Made by a program: the position numbers and the translations under genes
Assembly (NCBI RefSeq): GCF_018279705.1
Contig: NZ_CP036498.1
Coordinates: forward strand, 2,001,001-2,065,000
Reading direction: 5' to 3'
DNA: 64,000 nt
From: Tardiphaga alba
GTDB taxonomy: Bacteria; Pseudomonadota; Alphaproteobacteria; Rhizobiales; Xanthobacteraceae
The notes under the pieces: model-generated
Database searches by the model: none
Told to the model about the DNA's origin: nothing
What the model saw: the letters and a program-made list of their open reading frames with translations, nothing else
Part shown: piece after piece, positions 25,787 to 34,263 of the stretch
How the letters are laid out: every line of letters starts with the position of its first letter
Position numbering within the stretch: the first letter of the stretch is position 1

Positions 25787-26740
25787 ATGTCCGTCAAATC
25801 CGCCAAAGCCACCCTGAAGTCCTATGTCGATCCCTATCGCATCGACGGGTCGAAGCCCTTTCGTCTGAAGGATCACGACACCGATGCGTCGGGTGGTCTC
25901 CACAAGGATACCGGCAAGCGCATGATCGAAGTCAATGCTCGCCGGTTGCAGGAGCTGCAGGAGAAGCTCTATGCGCAGGACCGGTGGTCGCTGCTGCTGA
26001 TCTTCCAGGGCATGGATGCCGCCGGCAAGGACAGCGCCATCGAGGCCGTGTTTGACGGCATCAATCCGCAAGGCTGCGAGGTGCATTCGTTCAAGCAGCC
26101 GTCGTCGAACGAACTCGATCACGATTTCATGTGGCGCCACACCGTGGCGCTGCCACAGCGCGGGCGGATCGGTATTTTCAATCGGTCCTATTACGAGGAA
26201 TGCCTCGTGGTGCGCGTGCATCCAAATATCCTTGCCAAGCAAAAGATCCCGCAGGAGCTGGTCGGCAAGCATATCTGGAAGGAGCGTTTCGAGGACATCA
26301 CGGCCTTCGAGAAATATCTCGCACGCAACGGCACCGTGGTGCTCAAATTCTTCCTCAACGTTTCCAAGGACGAACAGCGCGAGCGTTTCCTGTCGCGTCT
26401 CGACGAGCCTTCGAAGAACTGGAAGTTCTCCATGGCCGACATTTCCGAGCGCGCCATGTGGGATCAGTATCAGGAGGCCTATCAGGACATGATCGGCCAC
26501 ACGGCGACGGAGCATGCGCCCTGGCATGTGGTGCCGGCGGATCGCAAATGGTTCGCGCGCGTGGTGATCGGCTCGGCCATCGTGCATGCGCTGGAAAAGC
26601 TCGACCTGAAATTCCCCACGGTAGACGGCGACGACCTCAAGGAATTCAAGATGGTCCGCGAAGCCCTGGAGAAAGAGGGCGGCCCCGTCGTGAAGAAAGC
26701 CCCGTCCCGCGTGCGGGCGAAGAAGGCAGCGAAGGCGTAG
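25787..26740 (+). CDS. ppk2: Polyphosphate kinase 2
   Basis: 317 aa. PPK2 enzymes move phosphate between polyphosphate and nucleotides. Walker A LLIFQGMDAAGKDSAIEAV, Walker B-like region RIGIFNRSYYEECLVVRV and the lid-type Arg/Lys residues (WKERFEDITAFEKYL) are present, as is KDEQRERFLSRLDEPSKNWK. The one-domain length fits class I. The ATG at 25787 is preferred to an upstream frame through the repeat. The extreme C-terminus is basic and Ala/Lys-rich. Confidence 0.9.
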   Translation: MSVKSAKATLKSYVDPYRIDGSKPFRLKDHDTDASGGLHKDTGKRMIEVNARRLQELQEKLYAQDRWSLLLIFQGMDAAGKDSAIEAVFDGINPQGCEVHSFKQPSSNELDHDFMWRHTVALPQRGRIGIFNRSYYEECLVVRVHPNILAKQKIPQELVGKHIWKERFEDITAFEKYLARNGTVVLKFFLNVSKDEQRERFLSRLDEPSKNWKFSMADISERAMWDQYQEAYQDMIGHTATEHAPWHVVPADRKWFARVVIGSAIVHALEKLDLKFPTVDGDDLKEFKMVREALEKEGGPVVKKAPSRVRAKKAAKA

Positions 26741-26751
26741 CGGCAAGGAAG

Positions 26752-26960
26752 AGAGAGGTCGTCGCGACGCGCGGCGGCCGATGGCCTCCCTCCCTCAAGC
26801 GGCGAAGCCGCGCAGTGGGGAGGGTGGCGCGTAGCGCCGGGTGGAGTCTCTCCTCACGCACGGACGTCACGTGGGGAGAGACCCCACCCGTCTCGACGGC
26901 TTCGCCGTCGATCCACCCTCCCCACGGCGCGGCTTCGCCGCTTGGGGGAGGGAGAAGAGC
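26752..26960. repeat. GC-rich intergenic hairpin repeat
   Basis: Contains CCTCCCTCAAGCGGCGAAGC and its near complement about 170 bases later, plus CGACGGCTTCGCCGTCG. Positions 26861-26889 are identical to 3521-3549. It lies between convergent ppk2 and the DapA-family gene. Confidence 0.6.
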
Positions 26961-27854
26961 TCAGCTCAGCGCCAGCTCCTTCAGCACCTTTGCCACTCTG
27001 TCCTGCGCGGCATCGGGCAGTGGCAGCACCGGCTTTGGTGGCTTCGCATCACAGATGCCGAGAGTATCCACCGCGGCATAGATCACCCGCAGGCTGGAAT
27101 ACTGCTTGAACAGATCCCACAGCGGCTGCAGTGCGCTGTTCAGCCGCCGGGCCTCGGCCGCATCGCCGGCCAGCGCCGCGCGGGTGAGGGCGAGGCAGCT
27201 TTGCGGGAAAAGTCCCGCCGCGACCGAGTACCAGGCGTCGCCGCCGGCCAGCAGCGCTTCGGTCACGTTCCAGTCGCCGGCATAGCCGATGGGGAAACCG
27301 GCCGGCACTGCCGCGCGCCGCTGCTTCAGGTGATCGGCGATCGCATCGGCATCGGGCGCGGTGCCCTTCAGCGTGGCGACGCCGGGAATGCGTGCGATGC
27401 GGCCGACAAGCTGCGGCGTGAAGGTGAAATGCGTGGTGGCAAAATTGTCGTAGATGACTAGCGGCAGGCCGGTCTCGCCGGCGATGATCTTGAACAGCTC
27501 ATAGACCTCGTCGCCCGTCAGCGGCGTATAGGACACCGGCGCCAGCAGGCCGGCGGCAGCGCCCGCCGCCTTGGCGTCGCGGGCGAGATGGACCACCTCA
27601 TCGGTGCGCAGCGCGCCGATGCCGACCAGCACCGGCACCCGGCCATTCACTTCCGCGATCGCGGCATCGGTGGCGCGGCGGCGTTCGTCGCGGGTGAGGA
27701 ATGGGTAGGAGCCGGTGGAGCCGAGCAGGCCGATGGAATCCACCTTGGCCGCCGCCAGCGGCGCCACGAGGCGCTGCAAGGCCGGCGTATCCACCCGGCC
27801 GTTTGCATTCATGGGCGTGATGGGGAAGGCGGACAGGCCTTTGGTGAAGCTCAT
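26961..27854 (-). CDS. DapA-family aldolase
   Basis: 297 aa TIM-barrel Schiff-base aldolase of the dihydrodipicolinate synthase / N-acetylneuraminate lyase family. The Thr-rich substrate loop is GLLGSTGSYPFLTRDE, the active-site Tyr is in LPLVIYDNFATTHF and the Schiff-base Lys in VATLKGTAPD. These differ from true DapA (YNVPSRT, GIKEATG), so a sugar-acid or keto-acid aldolase is more likely than lysine synthesis. It stands alone, divergent from leuA. Confidence 0.83.
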   Translation of the reverse strand: MSFTKGLSAFPITPMNANGRVDTPALQRLVAPLAAAKVDSIGLLGSTGSYPFLTRDERRRATDAAIAEVNGRVPVLVGIGALRTDEVVHLARDAKAAGAAAGLLAPVSYTPLTGDEVYELFKIIAGETGLPLVIYDNFATTHFTFTPQLVGRIARIPGVATLKGTAPDADAIADHLKQRRAAVPAGFPIGYAGDWNVTEALLAGGDAWYSVAAGLFPQSCLALTRAALAGDAAEARRLNSALQPLWDLFKQYSSLRVIYAAVDTLGICDAKPPKPVLPLPDAAQDRVAKVLKELALS

Positions 27855-28054
27855 GATTGGGTCCTCGCAGTTGCAGCAAAATTTGTCGCCTGCCCATAAG
27901 TGGAGCGCAAGGCAAATGGCCGATTAGGTCAGCTCTCCTGACCCTCTTAGACGTTGCGACGCGGCAGCATTTGCGTCTAGAACAAACCCGTCGCGTCCGG
28001 CAAGGAACCGTCAATGGTTTCCGCCGACACTGAAACGTGACCTCGAAGGATACG

Positions 28055-28174
28055 ATGCTGAACCGGACTGACATTGCTGGCGACACGACGGGAGCGGTTT
28101 CCGCTGCCCCGCGCGCCATTGCGTCGTCTCCAGCCCTCCTTCTCGGCGGTCTGCTTCTCCTTATCGGCCCCTGA
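28055..28174 (+). CDS. leuA leader peptide (attenuator)
   Basis: A 39-codon open frame with an AAGGA at 28046-28050. Codons 28-30 and 33-36 are leucine (CTC/CTT/CTG), seven in nine codons, followed by Ile-Gly-Pro and the stop. Such a leucine cluster directly before 2-isopropylmalate synthase is the hallmark of ribosome-mediated attenuation. After the stop, CCCCTGAG and CTTAGGGG (about 28169-28176 and 28203-28210) can pair, and a weak terminator lies at 28237-28267. The frame is longer than enteric leu leaders. Confidence 0.75.
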   Translation: MLNRTDIAGDTTGAVSAAPRAIASSPALLLGGLLLLIGP

Positions 28175-28236
28175 GCGCCGGCTGGGCAGTCATGCCTGGG
28201 CACTTAGGGGATGCGAACCGAACACAGCAAACCTCC

Positions 28237-28267
28237 GGCGCCCCCCACAGACAGCGCCCCGATTTTT
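28237..28267 (+). terminator. Possible attenuator terminator before leuA
   Basis: GGCGC (28237-28241) and GCGCC (28254-28258) form a short 5-bp stem with a C-rich loop, followed by CCGATTTTT (T5 at 28263-28267). The T-run abuts the leuA ribosome binding site. The stem is weak, so this may instead act by hiding the ribosome binding site. Confidence 0.4.
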
Positions 28268-28279
28268 AAGGAAGATCCC

Positions 28280-29848
28280 ATGACCACCACCCCGAAGTCC
28301 GAGAAGGACCGCGTTTTCATTTTCGACACCACCCTGCGCGACGGCGAGCAGTGCCCCGGCGCCACCATGACGTTCGAAGAGAAGCTGGAAATCGCCGAGA
28401 TGCTCGACGATATGGGCGTCGACATCATCGAGGCCGGCTTCCCGATCTCGTCGGAAGGCGACTTTGAAGCCGTGCACGAGATTGCCAAGCGCTCGAAGAA
28501 GGCCGTCATCGCAGGCCTCGGCCGTGTCAATCCGAAGGACATCGATCGCTGCGCCGAAGCGGTGAAGCCCGCCGGTGATCGTGCCCGCGTGCACATGGTG
28601 ATCGCGACCTCGCCGCTGCATATGCGCGTCAAGCTGAACATGACGCCGGAGCAGGTGATCGACGCTTCGGTGGCCGGCGTCACCCGCGCGCGCAACATGG
28701 TCAGCAATGTCGAATGGTCGGCGGAGGATGCCACCCGCAGCGACATCGACTTCCTGTGCCGCATCACCGAAGCCGTCATCAAGGCCGGCGCCACCACGGT
28801 GAACCTGCCGGACACCGTCGGCTACACCACGCCGGAAGAATACACCCGCATGTTCCGCACCATCCGCGAGCGCGTGCCGAATTCCGATCAGGCGATCTTC
28901 TCGGTGCATTGCCATAACGATCTCGGCATGGCGGTCGCCAATACGCTGGCCGGCCTGGATGGCGGTGCGCGCCAGATCGAATGCACCATCAACGGCATCG
29001 GCGAACGCGCGGGCAATGCGGCGCTGGAAGAAGTCGTGATGGCCATCAATGTGCGCAACGACAAATTCCCGTACTGGAATAACATCGATCCGACCACGCT
29101 GACGCGTGCGTCGAAGGTGGTGTCGGCTGCGACCTCGTTCCCGGTGCAGTACAACAAGGCCATCGTCGGCCGTAACGCCTTCGCCCATGAAAGCGGCATC
29201 CATCAGGATGGTGTGCTGAAGGACGCCTCGACCTATGAGATCATGACGCCGGCCTCGGTCGGCTTGAAGCATTCGTCCATCGTGCTGGGCAAGCATTCCG
29301 GCCGTCATGCCTTCGTGCATCGTCTGGAGGAACTGGGCTACAAGCTGGGCAAGAACCAGATCGAGGACGCCTTCATCCGCATGAAGGCCCTGGCCGACCG
29401 CAAGAAGGATATCTATGACGAGGATATCGAGGCGCTGGTCGATCAGGAAATCATCCAGGCCCACGATCGCATCAAGCTGAGCTCGCTGACGGTGATCGCC
29501 GGCACCCACGGTCCGCAACGCGCGACCATGAAGCTGAACATCGAGGGCGTAAACAAGATCGAGGAAGCCGAGGGCAACGGCCCGGTAGATGCGGTGTTCA
29601 ACTGCATCAAGGCGCTGGTGCCGCATGAAGCGACGCTGGAACTGTATCAGGTCCACGCCGTCACCGAAGGTACCGACGCGCAGGCCGAAGTCTCGGTGCG
29701 TCTCGCCCATGACGGCCGCTCGATGACGTCCCGTGCCGCCGATCCGGACACGCTGGTCGCCTCGGCCAAGGCCTATCTCGGCGCGCTGAACAAGATCGTC
29801 ATGAAGCGCGAGCGCGACAAGCCGGCGCCGGTGGCCGCGGCGAGCTGA
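28280..29848 (+). CDS. leuA: 2-isopropylmalate synthase
   Basis: 522 aa. First committed step of leucine synthesis: acetyl-CoA plus 2-ketoisovalerate. The TIM-barrel catalytic domain starts with DTTLRDGEQCPG and has the metal-binding His pair in SVHCHNDLGMAVAN. The hinge region NAFAHESGIHQDGVLKD precedes the C-terminal LeuA dimer domain that senses leucine. The ATG at 28280 follows AAGGAAG; an upstream in-frame ATG at 28211 lies inside the leader structure. A strong terminator follows. Confidence 0.96.
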   Translation: MTTTPKSEKDRVFIFDTTLRDGEQCPGATMTFEEKLEIAEMLDDMGVDIIEAGFPISSEGDFEAVHEIAKRSKKAVIAGLGRVNPKDIDRCAEAVKPAGDRARVHMVIATSPLHMRVKLNMTPEQVIDASVAGVTRARNMVSNVEWSAEDATRSDIDFLCRITEAVIKAGATTVNLPDTVGYTTPEEYTRMFRTIRERVPNSDQAIFSVHCHNDLGMAVANTLAGLDGGARQIECTINGIGERAGNAALEEVVMAINVRNDKFPYWNNIDPTTLTRASKVVSAATSFPVQYNKAIVGRNAFAHESGIHQDGVLKDASTYEIMTPASVGLKHSSIVLGKHSGRHAFVHRLEELGYKLGKNQIEDAFIRMKALADRKKDIYDEDIEALVDQEIIQAHDRIKLSSLTVIAGTHGPQRATMKLNIEGVNKIEEAEGNGPVDAVFNCIKALVPHEATLELYQVHAVTEGTDAQAEVSVRLAHDGRSMTSRAADPDTLVASAKAYLGALNKIVMKRERDKPAPVAAAS

Positions 29849-29870
29849 TGCTCGTATTTCCCGCCTCGCG

Positions 29871-29902
29871 AAACGCGGCGTCCTCACGTGCGCCGCGTTT
29901 TT
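29871..29902 (+). terminator. Rho-independent terminator of leuA
   Basis: AAACGCGGCG (29871-29880) and CGCCGCGTTT (29891-29900) form a perfect 10-bp stem followed by TT (T5 in total). Confidence 0.85.
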
Positions 29903-30040
29903 GCATTGCAGTGAAGCCGTTCCTGCAACCCCTGACCAATGGAGCAGTGGTCATCGCCTTCTGATGGCGCTACATCTGCCTGTGGCATCCAAGCGCAGCG
30001 GCGATTTGAACCAGTCCGCGCGGCCATCAGGGAGAAAACC

Positions 30041-31057
30041 ATGCGCCATCTCACCACGCGCCAATTCATCGCTGCCGCAGCTTCCGTCGCAGCACTTGCC
30101 CTTGTCGGGCCGGCCCAGGCCCAGTCGCCCATCGTCATCAAGTTCAGCCATGTCGTCGCGCCGAACACGCCGAAGGGGCAGGGCGCCGACAAGTTCAAGG
30201 AGCTTGCCGAGAAATATACCAACGGCAAGGTGAAGGTCGAAGTCTATCCCAACTCGCAGCTCTACAAGGACAAGGAAGAGGTCGAGGCGCTGCAGCTCGG
30301 TGCCGTGCAGATGCTGGCGCCGTCGCTCGCGAAATTCGGCCCGCTCGGCGTCAAGGAATTCGAGGTGTTCGACCTGCCTTACATCCTGCCGGACAAGGCC
30401 GCTCTGCAGCGCATCACCACCGGCCCGATCGGCAAGGGCCTGCTGGCGAAGCTGGAGCCCAAGGGCATCAAGGGCCTCGCCTACTGGGACAACGGCTTCA
30501 AGATCATGACCTCGAACAAGCCGATGCACAAGGTCGCCGATTTCCAGGGCATGAAGCTGCGCATCCAGTCGTCCAAGGTGCTGGAAGCCCAGATGCGTGC
30601 GCTCGGCGCCATTCCGCAGGTTCTGGCCTTCTCGGAAGTCTACCAGGCCATGCAGACAGGCGTGGTCGATGGCAACGAGAATACGCCGAGCAATGTCTAT
30701 ACGCAGAAGATGCACGAAGTGCAGAAGCACATGACGCTCTCCAATCACGGTTACATCGGCTACGCCGTGATCGTGAACAAGAAATTCTGGGACGGTTTGC
30801 CCGCGGATGTGAAGCCGCAGGTGGAGAAGGCGATGGACGAGGCCACCGCCTATGCCAACGGCCTGTCGCAGAAGGAAAACGACGACGCCATCGTTGCCAT
30901 GAAGAAGGCGGGCACCACGACCTTCTACGAGCTGAAGCCGGAAGAGCGCGCCGAGTGGATGAAGGCGATGGAGCCTGTCACGGCCGACATGGCCTCGCGC
31001 GTCGGCAAGCAGTTGATCGCGGACTTCCAGAAGGAGGCGAACGCGAAGACGAACTGA
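30041..31057 (+). CDS. dctP: TRAP transporter solute-binding protein DctP
   Basis: 338 aa periplasmic binding protein of the DctP family, with a signal peptide ending near GPAQAQSP. It starts the mature part with IVIKFSHVVAPNTPKGQGAD and has the conserved Arg-containing stretch MKLRIQSSKVLEAQMRALGA and the VVDGNENTPSN segment that contacts a carboxylate ligand. It probably binds a C4-dicarboxylate or other organic acid. GGAG precedes ATG 30041. The membrane subunits follow after a 150-base repeat region. Confidence 0.93.
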   Translation: MRHLTTRQFIAAAASVAALALVGPAQAQSPIVIKFSHVVAPNTPKGQGADKFKELAEKYTNGKVKVEVYPNSQLYKDKEEVEALQLGAVQMLAPSLAKFGPLGVKEFEVFDLPYILPDKAALQRITTGPIGKGLLAKLEPKGIKGLAYWDNGFKIMTSNKPMHKVADFQGMKLRIQSSKVLEAQMRALGAIPQVLAFSEVYQAMQTGVVDGNENTPSNVYTQKMHEVQKHMTLSNHGYIGYAVIVNKKFWDGLPADVKPQVEKAMDEATAYANGLSQKENDDAIVAMKKAGTTTFYELKPEERAEWMKAMEPVTADMASRVGKQLIADFQKEANAKTN

Positions 31058-31069
31058 GGTTGGCCCGGA

Positions 31070-31190
31070 GCTAAGACCCTCATCCTGAGGAGCGGCCCAC
31101 TTGGGCCGCGTCTCGAAGGGTGAGCGTGTGGCGCTCATGGTTCGAGACGCGCGCCAAAGTGGCGCGCTCCTCACCATGAGGGTGGGAGTG
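31070..31190. repeat. Extragenic inverted repeat in the TRAP operon
   Basis: ACCCTCATCCTGAGGAGC at the left and GCTCCTCACCATGAGGGT at the right flank TCTCGAA/TTCGAGA and GCGCGCCAAAGTGGCGCGC hairpins. This is a dispersed element type that here separates dctP from dctQ and may uncouple abundant binding-protein expression from the membrane subunits. Confidence 0.6.
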
Positions 31191-31208
31191 TGGGGAAGGG
31201 GACCGAGC

Positions 31209-31820
31209 TTGAAATTCTTGTTACGCATCCTCGATCGTCTCGAGGAGACCCTGATCGCGACGCTGATCGGCGCTGCGACATTTGTCATCTTCATCGCGGT
31301 GGCGCATCGCTACACTACGGATTTCGTGGTCTCCAACCGCACGCTGCCAGGCGCCATGGCGGTCTACAAGTTCCTTGCCGGCATTCACCTTTCCTGGGCG
31401 CAGGAAGCCTGCATCTACATGTTCGTCTGGATGGCGAAGTTCGGCGCCGCTTACGGCGTGCGCACCGGCATCCATGTGGGCGTCGATGTGCTGGTGCTGA
31501 AACTCAATCCGCGCTGGCGCAAGGCGACCATCCTGTTCGGCCTTCTGTGCGGCGCGCTGTTCACCGGCATCATCGGCACGATGGGCGCCAATTTCGTCGT
31601 CGGCCTGTCGGAGACCGACCAGACCTCGCCGGATCTCGAGATTCCGAGCTGGATCGTCTATCTCTGTATTCCGCTCGGCTCCTATCTGATGTGTTTCCGC
31701 TTCCTGCAGGTCGCCTGGAACTACTTCCGCCACGACGATCTCCCGCATCACGATCACAGCCATGTGGAGGGCATCGAGGTCGATACGGCCGTTGGTCCGA
31801 CGCCGGAGGGCGCCCGATGA
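31209..31820 (+). CDS. dctQ: TRAP transporter small membrane subunit DctQ
   Basis: 203 aa, four predicted helices, DctQ family (first helix near LEETLIATLIGAATFVIFIA, conserved SWAQEACIYMFVWMAKFGAA). The proposed start is TTG 31209 with GGAAGGGG upstream; longer frames run into the repeat. The C-terminus is His-rich. The stop overlaps dctM by 4 bases. Confidence 0.88.
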   Translation: MKFLLRILDRLEETLIATLIGAATFVIFIAVAHRYTTDFVVSNRTLPGAMAVYKFLAGIHLSWAQEACIYMFVWMAKFGAAYGVRTGIHVGVDVLVLKLNPRWRKATILFGLLCGALFTGIIGTMGANFVVGLSETDQTSPDLEIPSWIVYLCIPLGSYLMCFRFLQVAWNYFRHDDLPHHDHSHVEGIEVDTAVGPTPEGAR

Positions 31821-33142
31821 CCACGCTGTTCATCTTCTCGCTGCTCATCGCACTGATGCTCACCGGCATGCCAATCTCGATCGCGCTCGGCCTGACGGTG
31901 CTCACCTTCCTGTTCTTTCTCACGCAGGTGCCGATCGAGGCGGTGGCGCTGAAGCTGTTCACCGGCATCGAGAATTTCGAGATCATGGCGATCCCGTTCT
32001 TCATCCTTGCCGGCAATTTCCTCACCCATGGCGGCGTCGCGCGGCGTATGATCAATTTCGCGACCTCCATGGTCGGCCACTGGTATGGCGGCCTCGGCCT
32101 CGCCGGCGTCATGGCCTGCGCGCTGTTCGCCGCCATCTCCGGCTCGTCGCCGGCGACGGTGATCGCCATCGGTTCGATCCTGCTGCCGGCCATGGTGGCG
32201 CAGGGCTTCCCAAAGCGCTTCGGTGCCGGCGTCATCACCACATCGGGCGCACTCGGCATCCTGATCCCGCCGTCCATCGTGATGGTGATCTACGCCGTCG
32301 CGACTGGCGGCAGCGTTGCGCTCGGGCCGGACGGCGCGCGCGTCACATCTGCCTCCGTCGGTCAGTTGTTCATTGCCGGCGTCATTCCCGGCCTGATGCT
32401 GGCCTCGTTGCTCGGCGCCACCACGGTCTACCGTGCCTGGAAGTTCGATTATCCGCGGCTGCCGCGTGCGTCTTGGGGCGAGCGCTTCAAGGCGTTCCGC
32501 GAATGTATCTGGGGCCTGCTGCTCATCTTCATCGTGCTGGGCGGCATCTATCGCGGCTGGTTCACGCCGACGGAAGCCGCGGCCGTCAGCGCGGTCTATG
32601 CCTTCATCATCGCCGTCTTCGTCTACAAGGACATGGGGTTGAAGGACGTGCCGCGCGTGCTGCTCGGCTCCGCCAGCATGAGCGCGATGATACTCTACAT
32701 TATCACCAATGCGGTGCTGTTCTCGTTCCTGATGACCTCGGAGCAGATCCCGCAGCAGCTCGCGGCCTGGATGCTGGACCAGGGCGTCAACTGGTGGACG
32801 TTCCTGATCTTCGTCAACATCCTCCTGCTGATCGCCGGCAACGTGATGGAGGCGTCGTCCATCGTGCTGATCACCGCGCCGATCCTGTTCCCCATCGCGG
32901 TGAAGCTCGGCGTGCATCCCGTGCATCTCGGCATCCTGATGGTGGTGAACATGGAAGTCGGCATGTGCCATCCGCCGGTCGGCCTCAATCTCTATGTGGC
33001 CTCGGGCATCGCCAAGATGGGCATCACGGAGCTCACCATCGCGGTGTGGCCGTGGCTGCTCACCATGCTGATGTTCCTCGGCGTGGTGACGTTCATCCCC
33101 GAAATCTCGCTGTGGTTGCCGCGCGTGCTCGGCTTGTTGTAG
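31817..33142 (+). CDS. dctM: TRAP transporter large membrane subunit DctM
   Basis: 441 aa with about twelve helices. It is the sodium-driven transport subunit. Family pieces are EIMAIPFFILAGNFLTHGGV, ISGSSPATVIAIGSILLPAM and GVITTSGALGILIPPSIVMV, and the C-terminal NMEVGMCHPPVGLNLYVASG. ATG 31817 overlaps the dctQ stop, so the two membrane subunits are coupled. Confidence 0.94.
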   Translation: MTTLFIFSLLIALMLTGMPISIALGLTVLTFLFFLTQVPIEAVALKLFTGIENFEIMAIPFFILAGNFLTHGGVARRMINFATSMVGHWYGGLGLAGVMACALFAAISGSSPATVIAIGSILLPAMVAQGFPKRFGAGVITTSGALGILIPPSIVMVIYAVATGGSVALGPDGARVTSASVGQLFIAGVIPGLMLASLLGATTVYRAWKFDYPRLPRASWGERFKAFRECIWGLLLIFIVLGGIYRGWFTPTEAAAVSAVYAFIIAVFVYKDMGLKDVPRVLLGSASMSAMILYIITNAVLFSFLMTSEQIPQQLAAWMLDQGVNWWTFLIFVNILLLIAGNVMEASSIVLITAPILFPIAVKLGVHPVHLGILMVVNMEVGMCHPPVGLNLYVASGIAKMGITELTIAVWPWLLTMLMFLGVVTFIPEISLWLPRVLGLL

Positions 33143-33270
33143 CGAAAAATATGTCGCGACATCGCTGTCCCGGCAGCAGCAACATCGCGACATCATGTGG
33201 CCAAAGCGTAAGTTGAAGCACTGCGGCCCGGCGCGCATCGTCATCGCAAGCTCTTTCAAAGGAGGTTGCC

Positions 33271-33906
33271 ATGAAGAAGCTTTTGCTCGCGGGTGCCGCG
33301 GTCGCTGTCATCGCCGGTTCCACGGCGGTCTATGCCCAGCATCGTCCGTGGATGCATCACCATGTCAGGATCAATCCGGAAGACCGCGCCGCATTCGCTG
33401 ATGCCCGCATCGCCGCCGTGAAGGCCGGCCTGAAATTGACGCCCGATCAGGAGAAGATGTGGCCGGCGGTCGAGACGTCGGTGCGCGATTTCGCCAAGCT
33501 GCGCATCGATCGCGCCAAAGCGCGCATGGAAGAGCGCAAGGCACGCGAGGGAGCAAGCAACGACACGCCGCCCAATCCCGTCGAGCGCCTGCAGAAGCGC
33601 GCCGACAACATGGCGGCAACGGCTGGAGCCATGAAGAAAATCGCCGAGGCAGCGGACCCGCTCTACAAGACGCTCGACGATGGGCAGAAGCGTCGTCTCG
33701 CTGTGCTGACCCACATGGGGCCACGCAGCGGCGAGGGCGGCTGGCACTATCGCGGCCCGCGTCCGCCGGGGTTTGGTCCGGGCGGTTTCGAACGCGGCAG
33801 TTTTGAAGGACCGGGTTTCAGCCGTCCCGGCTTTGATAACGGCGATCGGCGTCATGGTGGCCCTGGATTCGGCCAAGACGATCCGCCGGATGCGGAAAGG
33901 CTTTGA
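33271..33906 (+). CDS. Periplasmic Spy/CpxP-like LTXXQ protein
   Basis: 211 aa. The signal peptide (about 1-22) ends near STAVYAQH. One LTXXQ motif is visible (LKLTPDQEKMW) in a helical domain with a basic/acidic heptad region, as in periplasmic envelope-stress chaperones. The last 65 residues are Gly/Pro/Arg-rich low complexity. AGGAGG precedes the start. The gene stands alone before a bidirectional terminator and the tRNA gene. Confidence 0.8.
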   Translation: MKKLLLAGAAVAVIAGSTAVYAQHRPWMHHHVRINPEDRAAFADARIAAVKAGLKLTPDQEKMWPAVETSVRDFAKLRIDRAKARMEERKAREGASNDTPPNPVERLQKRADNMAATAGAMKKIAEAADPLYKTLDDGQKRRLAVLTHMGPRSGEGGWHYRGPRPPGFGPGGFERGSFEGPGFSRPGFDNGDRRHGGPGFGQDDPPDAERL

Positions 33907-33937
33907 GGCGATGTAGTTTTCCACTGCCTTGACCGCG

Positions 33938-33966
33938 AAAAAGCCGCTGAATTCCAGCGGCTTTTT
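33938..33966. terminator. Bidirectional rho-independent terminator
   Basis: AAAAAGCCGCTG and CAGCGGCTTTTT arms around a short AT loop (33938-33966) give a stem with an A-run before and a T-run after, able to stop transcription from both sides. Confidence 0.85.
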
Positions 33967-34077
33967 CTTGTTTTCGCAAAAGCGAAATTCGATGCATTTT
34001 TTATGACGACATCGCTGGACATCCCGGGGGGCTTTGGTACACGCAGCCGTCCCCACGGGGATATCCGGATTGGATCC

Positions 34078-34153
34078 GGGCGCATAGCTCAGTTGGTAGA
34101 GCAGATGACTCTTAATCATCGGGTCCTAGGTTCGAGCCCTAGTGCGCCCACCA
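34078..34153 (+). tRNA. tRNA-Lys (CUU)
   Basis: 76 nt including CCA. The acceptor arms GGGCGCA/TGCGCCC pair perfectly. The D arm is GCTC..GAGC, the anticodon loop CTCTTAA with anticodon CUU, and the T arm CTAGG/CCTAG around TTCGAGC. The 3' 47 bases (34107-34153) are the attachment site of the adjacent element and recur at 53476-53522. Integration leaves this copy complete and functional. Confidence 0.97.
34107..34153. repeat. attL core (47 bp) inside tRNA-Lys
   Basis: Begins in the anticodon arm (GACTCTTAATC) and runs to the CCA end; identical to 53476-53522. The flanking bases differ on both sides, so 47 bp is the full identity. Confidence 0.95.
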
Positions 34154-34154
34154 T

Positions 34155-34185
34155 TCAGAAGCTTAAGAAAAACAAGCGCTTCTGA
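34155..34185. other. Hairpin just inside attL
   Basis: TCAGAAGC (34155-34162) and GCTTCTGA (34178-34185) can pair across a 15-base A-rich loop directly after the tRNA. It could end tRNA transcription or be an integrase arm site. No T-run is present. Confidence 0.35.
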
Positions 34186-34263
34186 GAAACGGCCCCTCGG
34201 ACAAAATTAGAACGGTTAGAGCGGTTTGCTGCTTGGTTTGCAGTTTTCGTTCTGTGAGCGTTC

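Noticed and set aside
28190..29887. A 565-codon open frame antisense to leuA
   Set aside because: Same reason: leuA is certain on the other strand and the antisense product has typical shadow composition.
31754..33259. Long open frames overlapping dctM on both strands
   Set aside because: DctM has clear family motifs. The others are Arg/His/Gln-rich shadows without domains.
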